Shown: positions 17,813-26,117 of the stretch, one piece after another
Position numbering within the stretch: the first letter of the stretch is position 1
Layout: each line of letters starts with the position of its first letter
Assembly: GCA_902765005.1 (NCBI GenBank)
Contig: CACWYB010000010.1
Span: forward strand, 62,001-126,000
Direction: 5' to 3'
Length of the DNA stretch: 64,000 nucleotides
DNA from: an uncultured Eubacteriales bacterium
Lineage (GTDB): Bacteria > Bacillota > Clostridia > Christensenellales > CAG-138
Position numbers and translations under genes: made by a program
The notes under the pieces: generated by a model
Seen by the model: only the letters and a program-made list of their open reading frames with translations
What the model was told of the DNA's origin: nothing
Database searches by the model: none

Positions 17813-18594
17813 GCGCCCTGCACCCCCTCCCAGACGGGCTCCGCGGCCCGGGCCTCCAGGCGCATGCGCACCCGATCCGCCACCATGTGGATGAAGGCGG
17901 AGTTGGAGGGCGTGTCCCGGTGAGCCTCCACGGTGTAGCCAAAGAAGGTTTGGATGGTGTTGATGTCCGCCCGCATCCAGGCGCACTCGATGGCGTGGCG
18001 CATGGCGTGCTCGGCCATGGACACGGAGGTGCCGCAGAGCCGGGCGGAGGCAGGATAGATGTCCTTCATGACGGAGAGACGGGCCGGGTGCTCGGCGCAG
18101 TTCACCAGCTTGATGGCCTCCCGCAGCAGGTGGTAGCCCTGCAGATGGGGCGGCACGCCCAGCAAAAAGAGGGTGCGGGTCACCAGGTAGTCGATGTAGG
18201 CGTAGTTGGGCAGATCCAGCCGCCCCTCGCCCCGGGTCAGGGTGTAGAGGAGGGAGGCGGTCTGCTGCACGTCCAAGGGCTTAACAAAGCAATAGGATAC
18301 GCTCCCGCTCACCATCTCCAGCACCGGCGCCGTGGCCCGGCGGGTCATGACGAAGAGCTGGGGCCGGCGCATAAGGGGCAGGGCCTCCACCGCCTCCACG
18401 ATCTCCAGGCCGTCGATCCCCGGCAGCTCCAGATCGATGAGCAGCACATCGGTCCGATCCTCCAGATAGCGCTCCAAAAGCTCCCTTCCGTCCCGCAGGA
18501 CGGGCAACACCTGAAACTGTTTTTTCCGGATCAACGCGCCATACAGGGCCTCCGCGGCAGACTTGTCCGCGCTGACGATACGAAGTGTTTTCAT
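17809..18594 (-). CDS. spo0A: Sporulation master regulator Spo0A
   Basis: A 261-residue response regulator. The receiver has phospho-acceptor D54 (LLIDLELPGIDG), T84 and K105 (FVKPLD). The usual acidic pair is altered: VADD-type sequence reads SADK, so the second aspartate is lysine. The effector domain matches Spo0A closely: LGVPPHLQGYHLLREAIKLV, MKDIYPASARLCGTS, AEHAMRHAIECAW, FFGYT, SNSAFIHMVADRVRM. It follows spoIVB, the usual order in spore formers, and is coupled to the Spo0A-like gene. Confidence 0.92.
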   Translation of the reverse strand: MKTLRIVSADKSAAEALYGALIRKKQFQVLPVLRDGRELLERYLEDRTDVLLIDLELPGIDGLEIVEAVEALPLMRRPQLFVMTRRATAPVLEMVSGSVSYCFVKPLDVQQTASLLYTLTRGEGRLDLPNYAYIDYLVTRTLFLLGVPPHLQGYHLLREAIKLVNCAEHPARLSVMKDIYPASARLCGTSVSMAEHAMRHAIECAWMRADINTIQTFFGYTVEAHRDTPSNSAFIHMVADRVRMRLEARAAEPVWEGVQGA

Positions 18595-18665
18595 ATGCCT
18601 TCCCTCTTTTTAAATTGTGTGAATATGCATGCATGTGTGAACGGGTTCTCCCCTGTTCGATGAAA

Positions 18666-18694
18666 ATAATACACGCTATTCCTGAACTTTTCAA
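18666..18694 (-). promoter_or_regulatory. spo0A: Promoter of spo0A
   Basis: TTGAAA-17-TATTAT on the minus strand, with a leader of about 65 bases that contains an ATGCATGCAT palindrome. I looked for a sigma-H site and a convincing 0A box here and found neither. Confidence 0.6.
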
Positions 18695-18794
18695 TATGGG
18701 AAAAGGGCGAAAATGGCGCAAAAAGAATGAATAAACTGTTAATAATACATAATTCTGTATTTTTGCCCCTCCTTCGCAAAAAAATGCCGAACCG

Positions 18795-19973
18795 CTACAG
18801 GAGCCTCTCCAGCATCCACTGGGCGTAGACGCAATAGCCCCTTTTGGGCTCGTTGACGAACACATGGGTCACCACCCCGATGAGCCGGCCGTTCTGGACG
18901 ACGGGGCTGCCGCTCATGCCCGGGACGATGCCCCCGGTGAGAGCCAGCAGGTCCTTATCCGTCACCTCGATCATCATCCCCTGGACCCCCGGGGCGGACT
19001 GGACCTTCAGGCGGATCACCCGGCAGGCATAGCCCTTCACGCTGCCGTCCGCGGCGCAATAGAGGGTGGCGTCCCCGGTCTGGGCCTGGGCCGCGGCGGC
19101 CACGGGAAGCTCCGGCCCCCAGGCGGCCCCGCTGCCGGTGAGCCGGCCGGCCACACCGTAGTCCCCGTTGGTGTCGACGGCGCCAAGGGCCTCCCCCTCC
19201 GCCGTGGAGAAGGTCCCTTCCAGCTCCCCCACCCGGCCCGCTTCCGCCCGGCGGGCCGCGGTGATCCGGGCCAGGGTCACAAAGCCCCGGCCCGGAAGCA
19301 GGGTGGCCCCCGTGTCCACGTCCGTCACGGCGTGGCCCAGGGCGCAATACCGCTCCCCTCGGGCGAAGGACAGGGTGCCGATGCCGGAGGTGCTCTCCCG
19401 CACGTAGGCCCCCAGCTTATCTTCTTTTGTGCTTTGCTCCCGGGCGGGCCGGAGGGTGAGGATGAGCTGCTCCTCTCCCCGCCGAACGGTCAGGGCGGCC
19501 TCCTCCCGGCCCTGGATAAGCTGAGACAGGCTCAATGCGCCCGTGATCGGCCGGCCGTCCACGGCCAGGATGGCGTCCCCCTTTTTCAGGCCCGCGGCGG
19601 AGGCGGGGCTCCTGGCCCCCTCCTCCGTGTCCACGGTGGTGAAGCCCACCACCTGGACCCCCTTGGTGTACAGCACGATGCCCGCCGCCGCCCCGCCCCG
19701 GAAAACGGCCGGGAGGGCCGGCGCTTCCGTCACCGTCCGCAGGTGCAGGAGGCCGAAGAGGGCGTAGGTGGTTTCCTCCCCCGTCAGGCGGCTGTCCCCG
19801 GCGCTACGGACCGGCCTGGCCCGGCTTCGAATGAGGGCGCCCGCCTCCGGGGCCTCCCCCGCCGCCACCGCCTCCGGCAGGGCCCGAAGGGCCCCCATGC
19901 CCGGGGACAAATACCAGAAAAACAGCAGGGCCATGAGCCCCGCTGCCAGCCGTTGCTTCGATCGATGTTCCAT
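18795..19973 (-). CDS. spoIVB: SpoIVB peptidase
   Basis: A 392-residue S55 serine peptidase, membrane-anchored by an N-terminal helix (about residues 8-28), with a PDZ domain (about 95-170: GLKKGDAILAVDGRPI) and a trypsin-like domain with LGHAVTD (H214) and PGMSGSPVVQNG (S354). In sporulation it is secreted from the forespore and triggers pro-sigma-K processing. An ATG at 20006 is also in frame. The one chosen has a CACAAT box six bases upstream and no ribosome binding site, like three other genes here. Confidence 0.9.
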   Translation of the reverse strand: MEHRSKQRLAAGLMALLFFWYLSPGMGALRALPEAVAAGEAPEAGALIRSRARPVRSAGDSRLTGEETTYALFGLLHLRTVTEAPALPAVFRGGAAAGIVLYTKGVQVVGFTTVDTEEGARSPASAAGLKKGDAILAVDGRPITGALSLSQLIQGREEAALTVRRGEEQLILTLRPAREQSTKEDKLGAYVRESTSGIGTLSFARGERYCALGHAVTDVDTGATLLPGRGFVTLARITAARRAEAGRVGELEGTFSTAEGEALGAVDTNGDYGVAGRLTGSGAAWGPELPVAAAAQAQTGDATLYCAADGSVKGYACRVIRLKVQSAPGVQGMMIEVTDKDLLALTGGIVPGMSGSPVVQNGRLIGVVTHVFVNEPKRGYCVYAQWMLERLL

Positions 19974-19979
19974 GGGCCT

Positions 19980-20008
19980 ATTGTGCCCCGCGGGGCGGCG
20001 GCCCATGC
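19980..20008 (-). promoter_or_regulatory. Possible sigma-G-type promoter of spoIVB
   Basis: GCATGG, 17 bases, then CACAATA. This loosely fits the forespore sigma-G pattern (GCATR / CAnnnTA), which would suit spoIVB. A GCCCCGCGGGGC palindrome lies in the spacer. Weak evidence from two short boxes. Confidence 0.3.
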
Positions 20009-20009
20009 G

Positions 20010-20837
20010 TCAGGGCTTCTTTTTCGCCTGCTGGACGCCGTTGCTGTCGATGGAGGTCTCCCCCGAGAGCAGCAGCTCGCTGACGGTAACGAAGGTGTAG
20101 CCCTCCTTTTGGGCCGTTTCCAGGAGCACGGGCAGATAGGTTTCGATCCGGTAGCCGTTGTTGTGGCAGAGGATGATGTCGCCGCTTCGAAGCTTTTTGA
20201 GGACCCCGTCCAAGATGGTCTGCTCGCTTCTGTCCGCCTTCCAGTCCACCGTGTCCCGGGACCACTGGATCACCTCGTAGCCCGCCTCATGGGCGGCCCG
20301 GATGACCGTGTCGTTGTACTCCCCGAAGGGGGCCCGAAACAGGGTGCTGCGCTTGCCCGTCAGCTCCTGCAGCATGTCGTCCAGATCGGAAAGCTCCTTT
20401 TGGATCTGGATGGCGTCCATGCGGCTCATGTGGGGATGGGTCAGGCTGTGGTTGCCGATCTCATGGCCCCGGCGGGCGATCTCTTTGACGCAGTCCGGAT
20501 ACTGCTTGACCCACACCCCGCAGAGGAAGAAGGTGGCCTTCACGTTGTATTTGTCCAGGGTATCCAGGATGAAGGGGGTCTTATCCGCGTCCCAGGCGGC
20601 GTCGATGGTAAGGGCGATGCGCTTATCCTCCCGGCCCACGGCGTACACGGGCAGGGCCCGGTTCTTCAGCGGCAGCACGTTCAGCTCATAGTTTTCCACC
20701 GGGGCCATGACCGAGGCGGTCTCGGGCGCGCTGGGCTTATTGCGGAAGCGGATGAACAGATACGCGCCCCCCGCCAGCAGCGCCAGCGCCGCCAAGCCGA
20801 TGAGCAGAGTTTTCTTCGTCAGTACGATGATGGGCAT
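20010..20837 (-). CDS. Polysaccharide deacetylase, sporulation PdaB-like
   Basis: A 275-residue membrane-anchored NodB-domain protein (helix about 9-29). Motif 1 reads IALTIDAAWD instead of TFDDG, keeping D79 but not the second aspartate, as in PdaB-type sporulation deacetylases. Motif 2 is NHSLTHP (metal histidines 130 and 134) and motif 3 is FRAPFGEYN. It probably deacetylates peptidoglycan sugars outside the membrane. It lies just upstream of spoIVB, which fits a sporulation role. Strong ribosome binding site GGGGAGG. Confidence 0.88.
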   Translation of the reverse strand: MPIIVLTKKTLLIGLAALALLAGGAYLFIRFRNKPSAPETASVMAPVENYELNVLPLKNRALPVYAVGREDKRIALTIDAAWDADKTPFILDTLDKYNVKATFFLCGVWVKQYPDCVKEIARRGHEIGNHSLTHPHMSRMDAIQIQKELSDLDDMLQELTGKRSTLFRAPFGEYNDTVIRAAHEAGYEVIQWSRDTVDWKADRSEQTILDGVLKKLRSGDIILCHNNGYRIETYLPVLLETAQKEGYTFVTVSELLLSGETSIDSNGVQQAKKKP

Positions 20838-20910
20838 GTTGCACCTCCCCCCGATAATGGTACAACCTATGAGGCAAGGGCTTTAGGTATGCCCCGGAAC
20901 GGGCGGACAA

Positions 20911-20942
20911 CCAAAAAAGGAACGGGGGCTCCGTTCCTTTTT
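20911..20942 (-). terminator. Terminator after the Pro/Thr-rich protein gene
   Basis: AAGGAACGG stem, short loop, CCGTTCCTT stem with T on both sides, so it can work in both directions. It separates the mscS unit from the deacetylase gene. Confidence 0.85.
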
Positions 20943-20954
20943 GAGTTCGCCTTT

Positions 20955-22181
20955 TCAGTATTCGATGTCCCGCTCCTTGATGTGGACGATGTCGTAATTC
21001 AGCAGCTTCTGCTCGATGCGCACGTGGGCCACCCCGTGCGCGGGGAAGGTGTCGGGCCTTGGCATGACCAGGGCGTAGGTATAGAAGGTCTGACCCTGAT
21101 ACACCTCCGTTTCCACCTCCAACCGGCAGCTTTCCGCCGGAAGGGAGACCCCGTCCACCGTGACGGTCACGGCCATGTCCCCGGGGCGAAGGTCTGCCCC
21201 TTCCCCATAGATAAGGCGCATGCCCCCCAGGCTGACGGGGTCCACCCGCAGCACGAAGCAGTCAGGGTAGGTGGTTTGTTCCATGAAGGAGCTGAGAAAA
21301 TCCTCCGCCGGGTCCGCCAGGTCATAGCGCACGCTGGCCCAGAGCTCATCCTTTGCCTCCGCGGTGAGGATCACGGGCGCAGGCGCGGCGAGGGGAACAT
21401 ACTCCACCACCAGGATGGGCTCCGGCTCATAGCCCTCCCCCATCTGGGCTTGATGGGCTTCCATGTAGTCCCCGGCATACAGCTCCCGGTAGAGATCGTA
21501 GTCCGAGAAGGCGTAGCCCCCGGCGGACAGCTCCTCCGCCGTCAGCGCATGGGACCAGATGACCTGGTCTATGGCCCGGTCCACCATGCGCACGGTGACC
21601 GCTTCAAAGAGGGCGGGCACGTTGAGGGTCACACGCCCGTGGTAGACCTCCGAGGTGCGATAGTAGGTGATGCTCACTTCCGCCTCAGGCAGGGGCGTGG
21701 CCGTGGGCTCCGGGGTGGGGGTCGGCTCAGGCGTGGGCGTAGGGGTCGGTGTGGGGGTGGATGTTGGCGCGGCTGTGGGTTCCGGCGTTGGCTCCGGCGT
21801 GGGTTCCGACGTGGGCGCTGAGGTAGGCGCCTCCGTGGGGGCTGCCGCGGGGCTTTCCGTGGGCGTTTGTGTGGGCGCCGCCGTGGGCGGCTCCGTTGGC
21901 GAGGAGGTCTCCCCGGGGGCGGTGGGCAGCGAAGAAACCAAGGAGGACAGGGCCCCCGCCACGGAGGGTTCCTCCTTCGGGGTCTCCGTAGGGGCGGAAA
22001 AAGCCGTAAAGGACACCAGCCCCGTGGCAAGAGCCGCCAGGAGCAGGCGATAGATGCGCTTTTTGGGGGCAGGCGCCGGCCCTGCTTTGGCCCCGAACTC
22101 CGGCGGGGGCGGGGCGATCTGGTGGGCCGGGGCGGGGAATTCCTCCGGCGGGCGCGAGAATTCCAAATCGGGTTGGGCCAT
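20955..22181 (-). CDS. Membrane-anchored protein with Pro/Thr-rich stalk, function unknown
   Basis: A 408-residue protein that I cannot assign to a family. A Pro-rich cytoplasmic tail (about 1-40) leads to one membrane helix (about 43-62) and then to a low-complexity stalk of PT/EPT/APT repeats (about 65-170), which is typical of a surface linker that may be glycosylated. The folded C-terminal part (about 170-408) looks beta-rich, with AVTVTVDGVSLPAESC and RVEQ-like strands. It is expressed behind mscS with a 12-base gap. Repeat tracts like this one vary in length between strains. Confidence 0.7.
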   Translation of the reverse strand: MAQPDLEFSRPPEEFPAPAHQIAPPPPEFGAKAGPAPAPKKRIYRLLLAALATGLVSFTAFSAPTETPKEEPSVAGALSSLVSSLPTAPGETSSPTEPPTAAPTQTPTESPAAAPTEAPTSAPTSEPTPEPTPEPTAAPTSTPTPTPTPTPEPTPTPEPTATPLPEAEVSITYYRTSEVYHGRVTLNVPALFEAVTVRMVDRAIDQVIWSHALTAEELSAGGYAFSDYDLYRELYAGDYMEAHQAQMGEGYEPEPILVVEYVPLAAPAPVILTAEAKDELWASVRYDLADPAEDFLSSFMEQTTYPDCFVLRVDPVSLGGMRLIYGEGADLRPGDMAVTVTVDGVSLPAESCRLEVETEVYQGQTFYTYALVMPRPDTFPAHGVAHVRIEQKLLNYDIVHIKERDIEY

Positions 22182-22193
22182 GGGGGACCCCGC

Positions 22194-23027
22194 TTACTTG
22201 CTGTGCACGTCCACCTGGGGGAAGGGGCACTCCACACCCAGGGAACGGAAGCCCAGCCACAAATCCCGGTTCAGGGTGCGGGCGCCGGAATAGATGTCCT
22301 TTTCCGCCACGTCCACCACGAAGCGGAGGATGACGGAGGAATCCGCCAGCTGCTGGACCCCCAGATACCGGGGCGGGGCCAGCATTACGTCCTGGCGCTT
22401 TTGATAGATGTCCTCCATAAGCTGGGGGAGCTTGCCTTCCAGGGCCTCCAGGTCCGTTTCATAGGGGATGGCGATATCGCTGACGGCCCGGGAGATGTTG
22501 TCGGACCGGTTCAGGATGTTCTTCATCTCGGAGTTGTTGATGATCTTGATGTTCTCCCCCGTGTCCATGATGGAGGTGGTGCGGATGCCGATCTCCTTCA
22601 CCACGCCGCGGAAGCCGTTGACCTCCACGATGTCCCCCACGTTATACTGGTTTTCAAAGATGAGGAAGATGCCTGTGACCACGTCGGCCACCAGGCTCTC
22701 GGCCCCGAAGCCCACGATGAGGGCCACGATCCCCACGCTGGCCACGATGGCGTTCACGTTCACCCCCAGCAGGGACAGGCCCCAGCAAAGAATCACCAGA
22801 GCCGCCACATAGTGAAGGAGGCTGGAAAAGAGGGAAATGAGGGTCTTGGCCTTGCGTTCCTTGGGTTTGAAACAGCCCAGCAGGAAGCCCAGGACCCGGG
22901 CGCACAGCAGCACCAAAGCCGCCATGGCCAGCACCTGCAGGATGGGGTGGGAAAAGAGAAACCGGTCGAGAAGGAAGAAGACGAGGAAGGACAAGAGATA
23001 GGCTAGCATGGGTTTCCAGGGTTTCAT
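22194..23027 (-). CDS. Small-conductance mechanosensitive channel (MscS family)
   Basis: A 277-residue channel with three N-terminal membrane helices; the pore-lining helix reads ASVGIVALIVGFGAESLVADVV. The beta domain follows with FENQYNVGDIVEVNGFRGVVKEIGIRTT (here in two overlapping motifs) and INNSEMKNILNRS. It releases solutes on hypo-osmotic shock. Ribosome binding site AAGGAG. Confidence 0.94.
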   Translation of the reverse strand: MKPWKPMLAYLLSFLVFFLLDRFLFSHPILQVLAMAALVLLCARVLGFLLGCFKPKERKAKTLISLFSSLLHYVAALVILCWGLSLLGVNVNAIVASVGIVALIVGFGAESLVADVVTGIFLIFENQYNVGDIVEVNGFRGVVKEIGIRTTSIMDTGENIKIINNSEMKNILNRSDNISRAVSDIAIPYETDLEALEGKLPQLMEDIYQKRQDVMLAPPRYLGVQQLADSSVILRFVVDVAEKDIYSGARTLNRDLWLGFRSLGVECPFPQVDVHSK

Positions 23028-23064
23028 GTGGGCGTCTCCTTTCCCTTTGAATGCAGTCGATCTA

Positions 23065-24285
23065 TCAGCGGGCGTAGGCCTTGACCAGATTCAGCGCCAC
23101 CTCCACGCACTGGTCCATCTCCTCCACGCACACGTGCTCGAAGGGGCCGTGGCAGGCAAAGTCGCCGGTGCCCAAATTTGGGCAGGGCAGGCCCATGAAG
23201 GAGAGGGTGGCCCCGTCGGTGCCGCCGCGGATGGGCTGGATGAGGGGCTTGACGCCGGCTTTTTCGCAGGCGGCGATGGCGTTTTCAATGAGGTGGTAGT
23301 TGTCCGGGCGGATCTTCTCCACCATGTTCCGATACTGATCCCGGATGGTGAGAGCGCAGGTGCCGGGGCCGTACTTTTCGTTGATGAAGCTTTCGATCTG
23401 CTTCAGCGTGGCCTTCCGGCTCTCAAAGCGAGGCGCGCTGTGGTCCCGGACGATGTAGGACAGGGTGGCCTGCTCCACGGTGCCGCTCATGTCGGTCAGG
23501 TGGAAGAAGCCCTCGTAGCCCGCCGTGTGCTCCGGGCGCTCGGCCCCGGGGAGCAGGGCGTTGATCTCCATGGCCACCAGCTGGGCGTTGATCATGATAT
23601 TCTTGGCGGCGCCGGGGTGCACGTTGCGACCGTTCACGGTGAACTTGGCCGCGGCGGCGTTGAAGTTCTCAAACTCAATCTCCCCCGCCTTCCCCCCGTC
23701 CAGGGTGTAGCCGAAGTCGCAGCCAAAGCCCGCCACGTCGAAGCCGTCGGGGCCGTGGCCGATCTCCTCATCCGGGGTGAAGGCCACGCCGATGAAACCA
23801 TGGGGGATGGGCTCATTCTGAAGCGTCTCCACCAGGGTCATGATCTCGGCCACGCCGGCCTTGTCGTCGCCGCCCAGAACGGTGGTGCCGTCGGTGGTGA
23901 TGAGGGTCTTGCCTTTAAGTTCCAGCAGGCTGGGGAAATCCCTGGGGGAAAGGACCCTGCCCGAGGCGCCCAGGGGGACGTCGCCGCCGTCATAGTCATG
24001 GACCAAGGTGGGCTTCACGTTCTCCCCGGAGAAGTCCGGGATGGTGTCCATGTGGGCGATGAAGCCTAGCTTGGGCTTGTTTTCATACCCGGGCGTGGCG
24101 GGCAGGGAGCCGTAGACATAGCAGCTGTCCGTCATGCGGGCGTCAGAAACGCCCAGGTCCTTCAGCTCCTTGACCAGGAGCCTGGCTAAATCGAACTGCC
24201 GCTCCGTGGAGGGGTTCCTGACGAAGTCCTCGCTGCTGGCGGTGTGGATCTTTGCATAGGTGATGAAGCGTTCGTAGGCGCGCAT
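23065..24285 (-). CDS. pepT: Peptidase T (tripeptidase)
   Basis: A 406-residue M20B zinc aminopeptidase that releases the N-terminal residue of tripeptides in the cytoplasm. Motifs: LGFIAHMDTIPDFSG (metal H and catalytic D), TTVLGGDDKAGVAEI, VAFTPDEEIGHGPDG (catalytic E), DGGKAGEIEFENFNA, RGGTDGATLSFMGLPCPNLG. ATG behind AAGGAGG. It lies 11 bases after the M3 peptidase gene, suggesting one peptide-use operon. Confidence 0.96.
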   Translation of the reverse strand: MRAYERFITYAKIHTASSEDFVRNPSTERQFDLARLLVKELKDLGVSDARMTDSCYVYGSLPATPGYENKPKLGFIAHMDTIPDFSGENVKPTLVHDYDGGDVPLGASGRVLSPRDFPSLLELKGKTLITTDGTTVLGGDDKAGVAEIMTLVETLQNEPIPHGFIGVAFTPDEEIGHGPDGFDVAGFGCDFGYTLDGGKAGEIEFENFNAAAAKFTVNGRNVHPGAAKNIMINAQLVAMEINALLPGAERPEHTAGYEGFFHLTDMSGTVEQATLSYIVRDHSAPRFESRKATLKQIESFINEKYGPGTCALTIRDQYRNMVEKIRPDNYHLIENAIAACEKAGVKPLIQPIRGGTDGATLSFMGLPCPNLGTGDFACHGPFEHVCVEEMDQCVEVALNLVKAYAR

Positions 24286-24296
24286 GGGAAGCCTCC

Positions 24297-25997
24297 TTAT
24301 TTGATCTTGGTCATGTCGCAGCCGTCCAGCCACCGGGCGGCGGCCTCGCAGGCGGCCTTCAGGCCCTCGGGCTCGAAGGGATCGTTGAGGCCGGCGGCCT
24401 TCACCAGCTCCCGATAGGTCTTGGTGCCCGCCAGCTTCACCAGGGTATAGTACCGGGCCCAGGCGTCCTTCTGATCCCGCTGCATGAGGGCCCAGAACTG
24501 CAATGCCACGGACTGGGCCAGGCAGTAGTCGATGTAATAGAAGGGGTTTTCGTAGATGTGGGCCTGCCGCTGCCAGGCCTTCCCCTCCCCCCAGAAGGGC
24601 ATGTCCCCCAGCCGGATCCAGGGCATGTAGAGCCGGGTGAGCTCGGCCCACTTCTCGTGGCGCTGGTCCGGTGTCAGGTCCGGATTCTCGTAGACGATAT
24701 GCTGGAAGTGGTCCACCATGGTGCCGTAGGGCAGGAAGGTGAGGGCCCCGGCCAGGTGGGCGTAGCGGTATTTATCCGCCTCTTCGCCGAAGAAGTCCTC
24801 TGCCCAGGGCCAGGCGAAGAACTCCATGCTCATGGAGTGGATCTCGCAGCTCTCCATGGTGGGACTCTGAAGCTCCATGGGGAAGATGTCCCGGCCGGTG
24901 TAGCCGGCGAAGGCGTGGCCGCCCTCGTGGGTCAGCACCTCCACGTCTCCCTGGGTGCCGTTGAAGTTGGCGAAGATGAAGGGCACCTTATAGTCGGGGA
25001 TGCCGGCGCAGTAGCCGCCCCCCTCCTTGCCCTTGCGGGCGAGCACGTCCATGAGCTCGTTTTTGAACATCACGTCGATGAACTCGGCGGTCTGGGGGGA
25101 AAGCTCATGATAGAACTTCTTCCCCGCCGCCAGGATATCGTCCGCCGTGCCCTGAGGCTTGGGGTTGCCGGAGAGGAACATGGGGGCCGTGTCCGCGTAG
25201 CTCAGGGGATACTCCACGCCCAGGCGCGCCGCCTGCTCCCGATAGAGCCGGTCCGCCAGGGGGACCACGAACGTCACAATGGCTTCCCTGAACTTCTTTA
25301 CGTCCGCCTCGGTGTAGCAGTTGCGGCCCATGCGGTCATACCCCAGGGGCACGTAGTTCTCATAGCCCATATCCCGGCCCATCTTGGTCCGAAGCCCGGT
25401 GAGCTTGTCGTAGATGTCGTCCAGCTCCTGCTGATGCTCCCCATAGAAGCCAGCCTGGGCCAGCCATGCCTTTTTGCGAACGGCCGGGTCCGTGCTCTCC
25501 TTGTAGGGGCCCATCTGGGCCAGGGTCAGCACCTGCCCCTCGAAGGGGATCTGGGCGGAGGCGATGAGCTTGGCGTAGGCGGTGGTGAGCTTGTTCTCCT
25601 CCTGCATAGCGGGGATCAGCTTCGGATCGAAGGAACGCAGCTGGATGGTCATGTTGGTGAACAGAAGGGAGCCGTATTTTTTTTCAAAATCCGACCGCCA
25701 GGGGGAACCGTACAGCACCATGTACGCGCCTTGCTGGATCTCCTGGAGCTGGGGCATGGCCTCGTCCAGATACTCCTTTTCCGCGGCATAGAATTCGTCC
25801 TCCGTGTTCACGGAGTGGCGGATGAAGCAAAGCGTGACGGCGGTCTCCACGCCGGAGAAGGCCTTCTCCAGGGCCGCATAGGCCCGGTCCGCCTCATCGA
25901 AAGTCCCAGCGTTTTTCAGCTCCTCGGTATGCTCCTCGATCTTCTCCCGCAGAAAATCCAGATCAGGGCGAACATAGGGCATGTCGGAAAACAGCAT
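24297..25997 (-). CDS. M3 family oligoendopeptidase
   Basis: A 566-residue zinc metallopeptidase of the oligoendopeptidase group with active site TLEGGHAF-like VLTHEGGHAFAGYTG (HExxH as HEGGH) and the third ligand region MESCEIHSMSMEFF. It cleaves cytoplasmic oligopeptides. It is a different subgroup from the pepF-like gene at 27845. Ribosome binding site AAGGAGG, own promoter, and pepT follows. Confidence 0.94.
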   Translation of the reverse strand: MLFSDMPYVRPDLDFLREKIEEHTEELKNAGTFDEADRAYAALEKAFSGVETAVTLCFIRHSVNTEDEFYAAEKEYLDEAMPQLQEIQQGAYMVLYGSPWRSDFEKKYGSLLFTNMTIQLRSFDPKLIPAMQEENKLTTAYAKLIASAQIPFEGQVLTLAQMGPYKESTDPAVRKKAWLAQAGFYGEHQQELDDIYDKLTGLRTKMGRDMGYENYVPLGYDRMGRNCYTEADVKKFREAIVTFVVPLADRLYREQAARLGVEYPLSYADTAPMFLSGNPKPQGTADDILAAGKKFYHELSPQTAEFIDVMFKNELMDVLARKGKEGGGYCAGIPDYKVPFIFANFNGTQGDVEVLTHEGGHAFAGYTGRDIFPMELQSPTMESCEIHSMSMEFFAWPWAEDFFGEEADKYRYAHLAGALTFLPYGTMVDHFQHIVYENPDLTPDQRHEKWAELTRLYMPWIRLGDMPFWGEGKAWQRQAHIYENPFYYIDYCLAQSVALQFWALMQRDQKDAWARYYTLVKLAGTKTYRELVKAAGLNDPFEPEGLKAACEAAARWLDGCDMTKIK

Positions 25998-26028
25998 AAC
26001 GGTTCCTCCTTGTATGGATAGTTAAAAT

Positions 26029-26057
26029 AGTATACACCATTCCCGAAAGAAAGACAA
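26029..26057 (-). promoter_or_regulatory. Promoter of the M3 peptidase-pepT unit
   Basis: TTGTCT-17-TATACT on the minus strand. It is back to back with the promoter of the DUF1846 gene, with only five bases between the two -35 boxes. Confidence 0.7.
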
Positions 26058-26061
26058 GTTC

Positions 26062-26090
26062 TTGCATTGCGGAGCGGAGTTGTATATAAT
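26062..26090 (+). promoter_or_regulatory. Promoter of the DUF1846 gene
   Basis: TTGCAT-17-TATAAT, followed by GGGAGG eight bases before the ATG. Confidence 0.8.
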
Positions 26091-26117
26091 GTGGAGTAAT
26101 TTGGGGAGGTATGGTAC

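Noticed and set aside
18864-21821. Plus-strand open frame of 985 codons opposite spoIVB, the deacetylase and the Pro/Thr-rich gene
   Set aside because: It runs antisense through three unrelated genes and their gaps and shows no domain; a composition artefact.
21667-22053. Possible Gly/Val repeat protein on the plus strand
   Set aside because: It is the shadow of the Pro/Thr repeat tract; the minus-strand frame has a membrane helix and a folded head.
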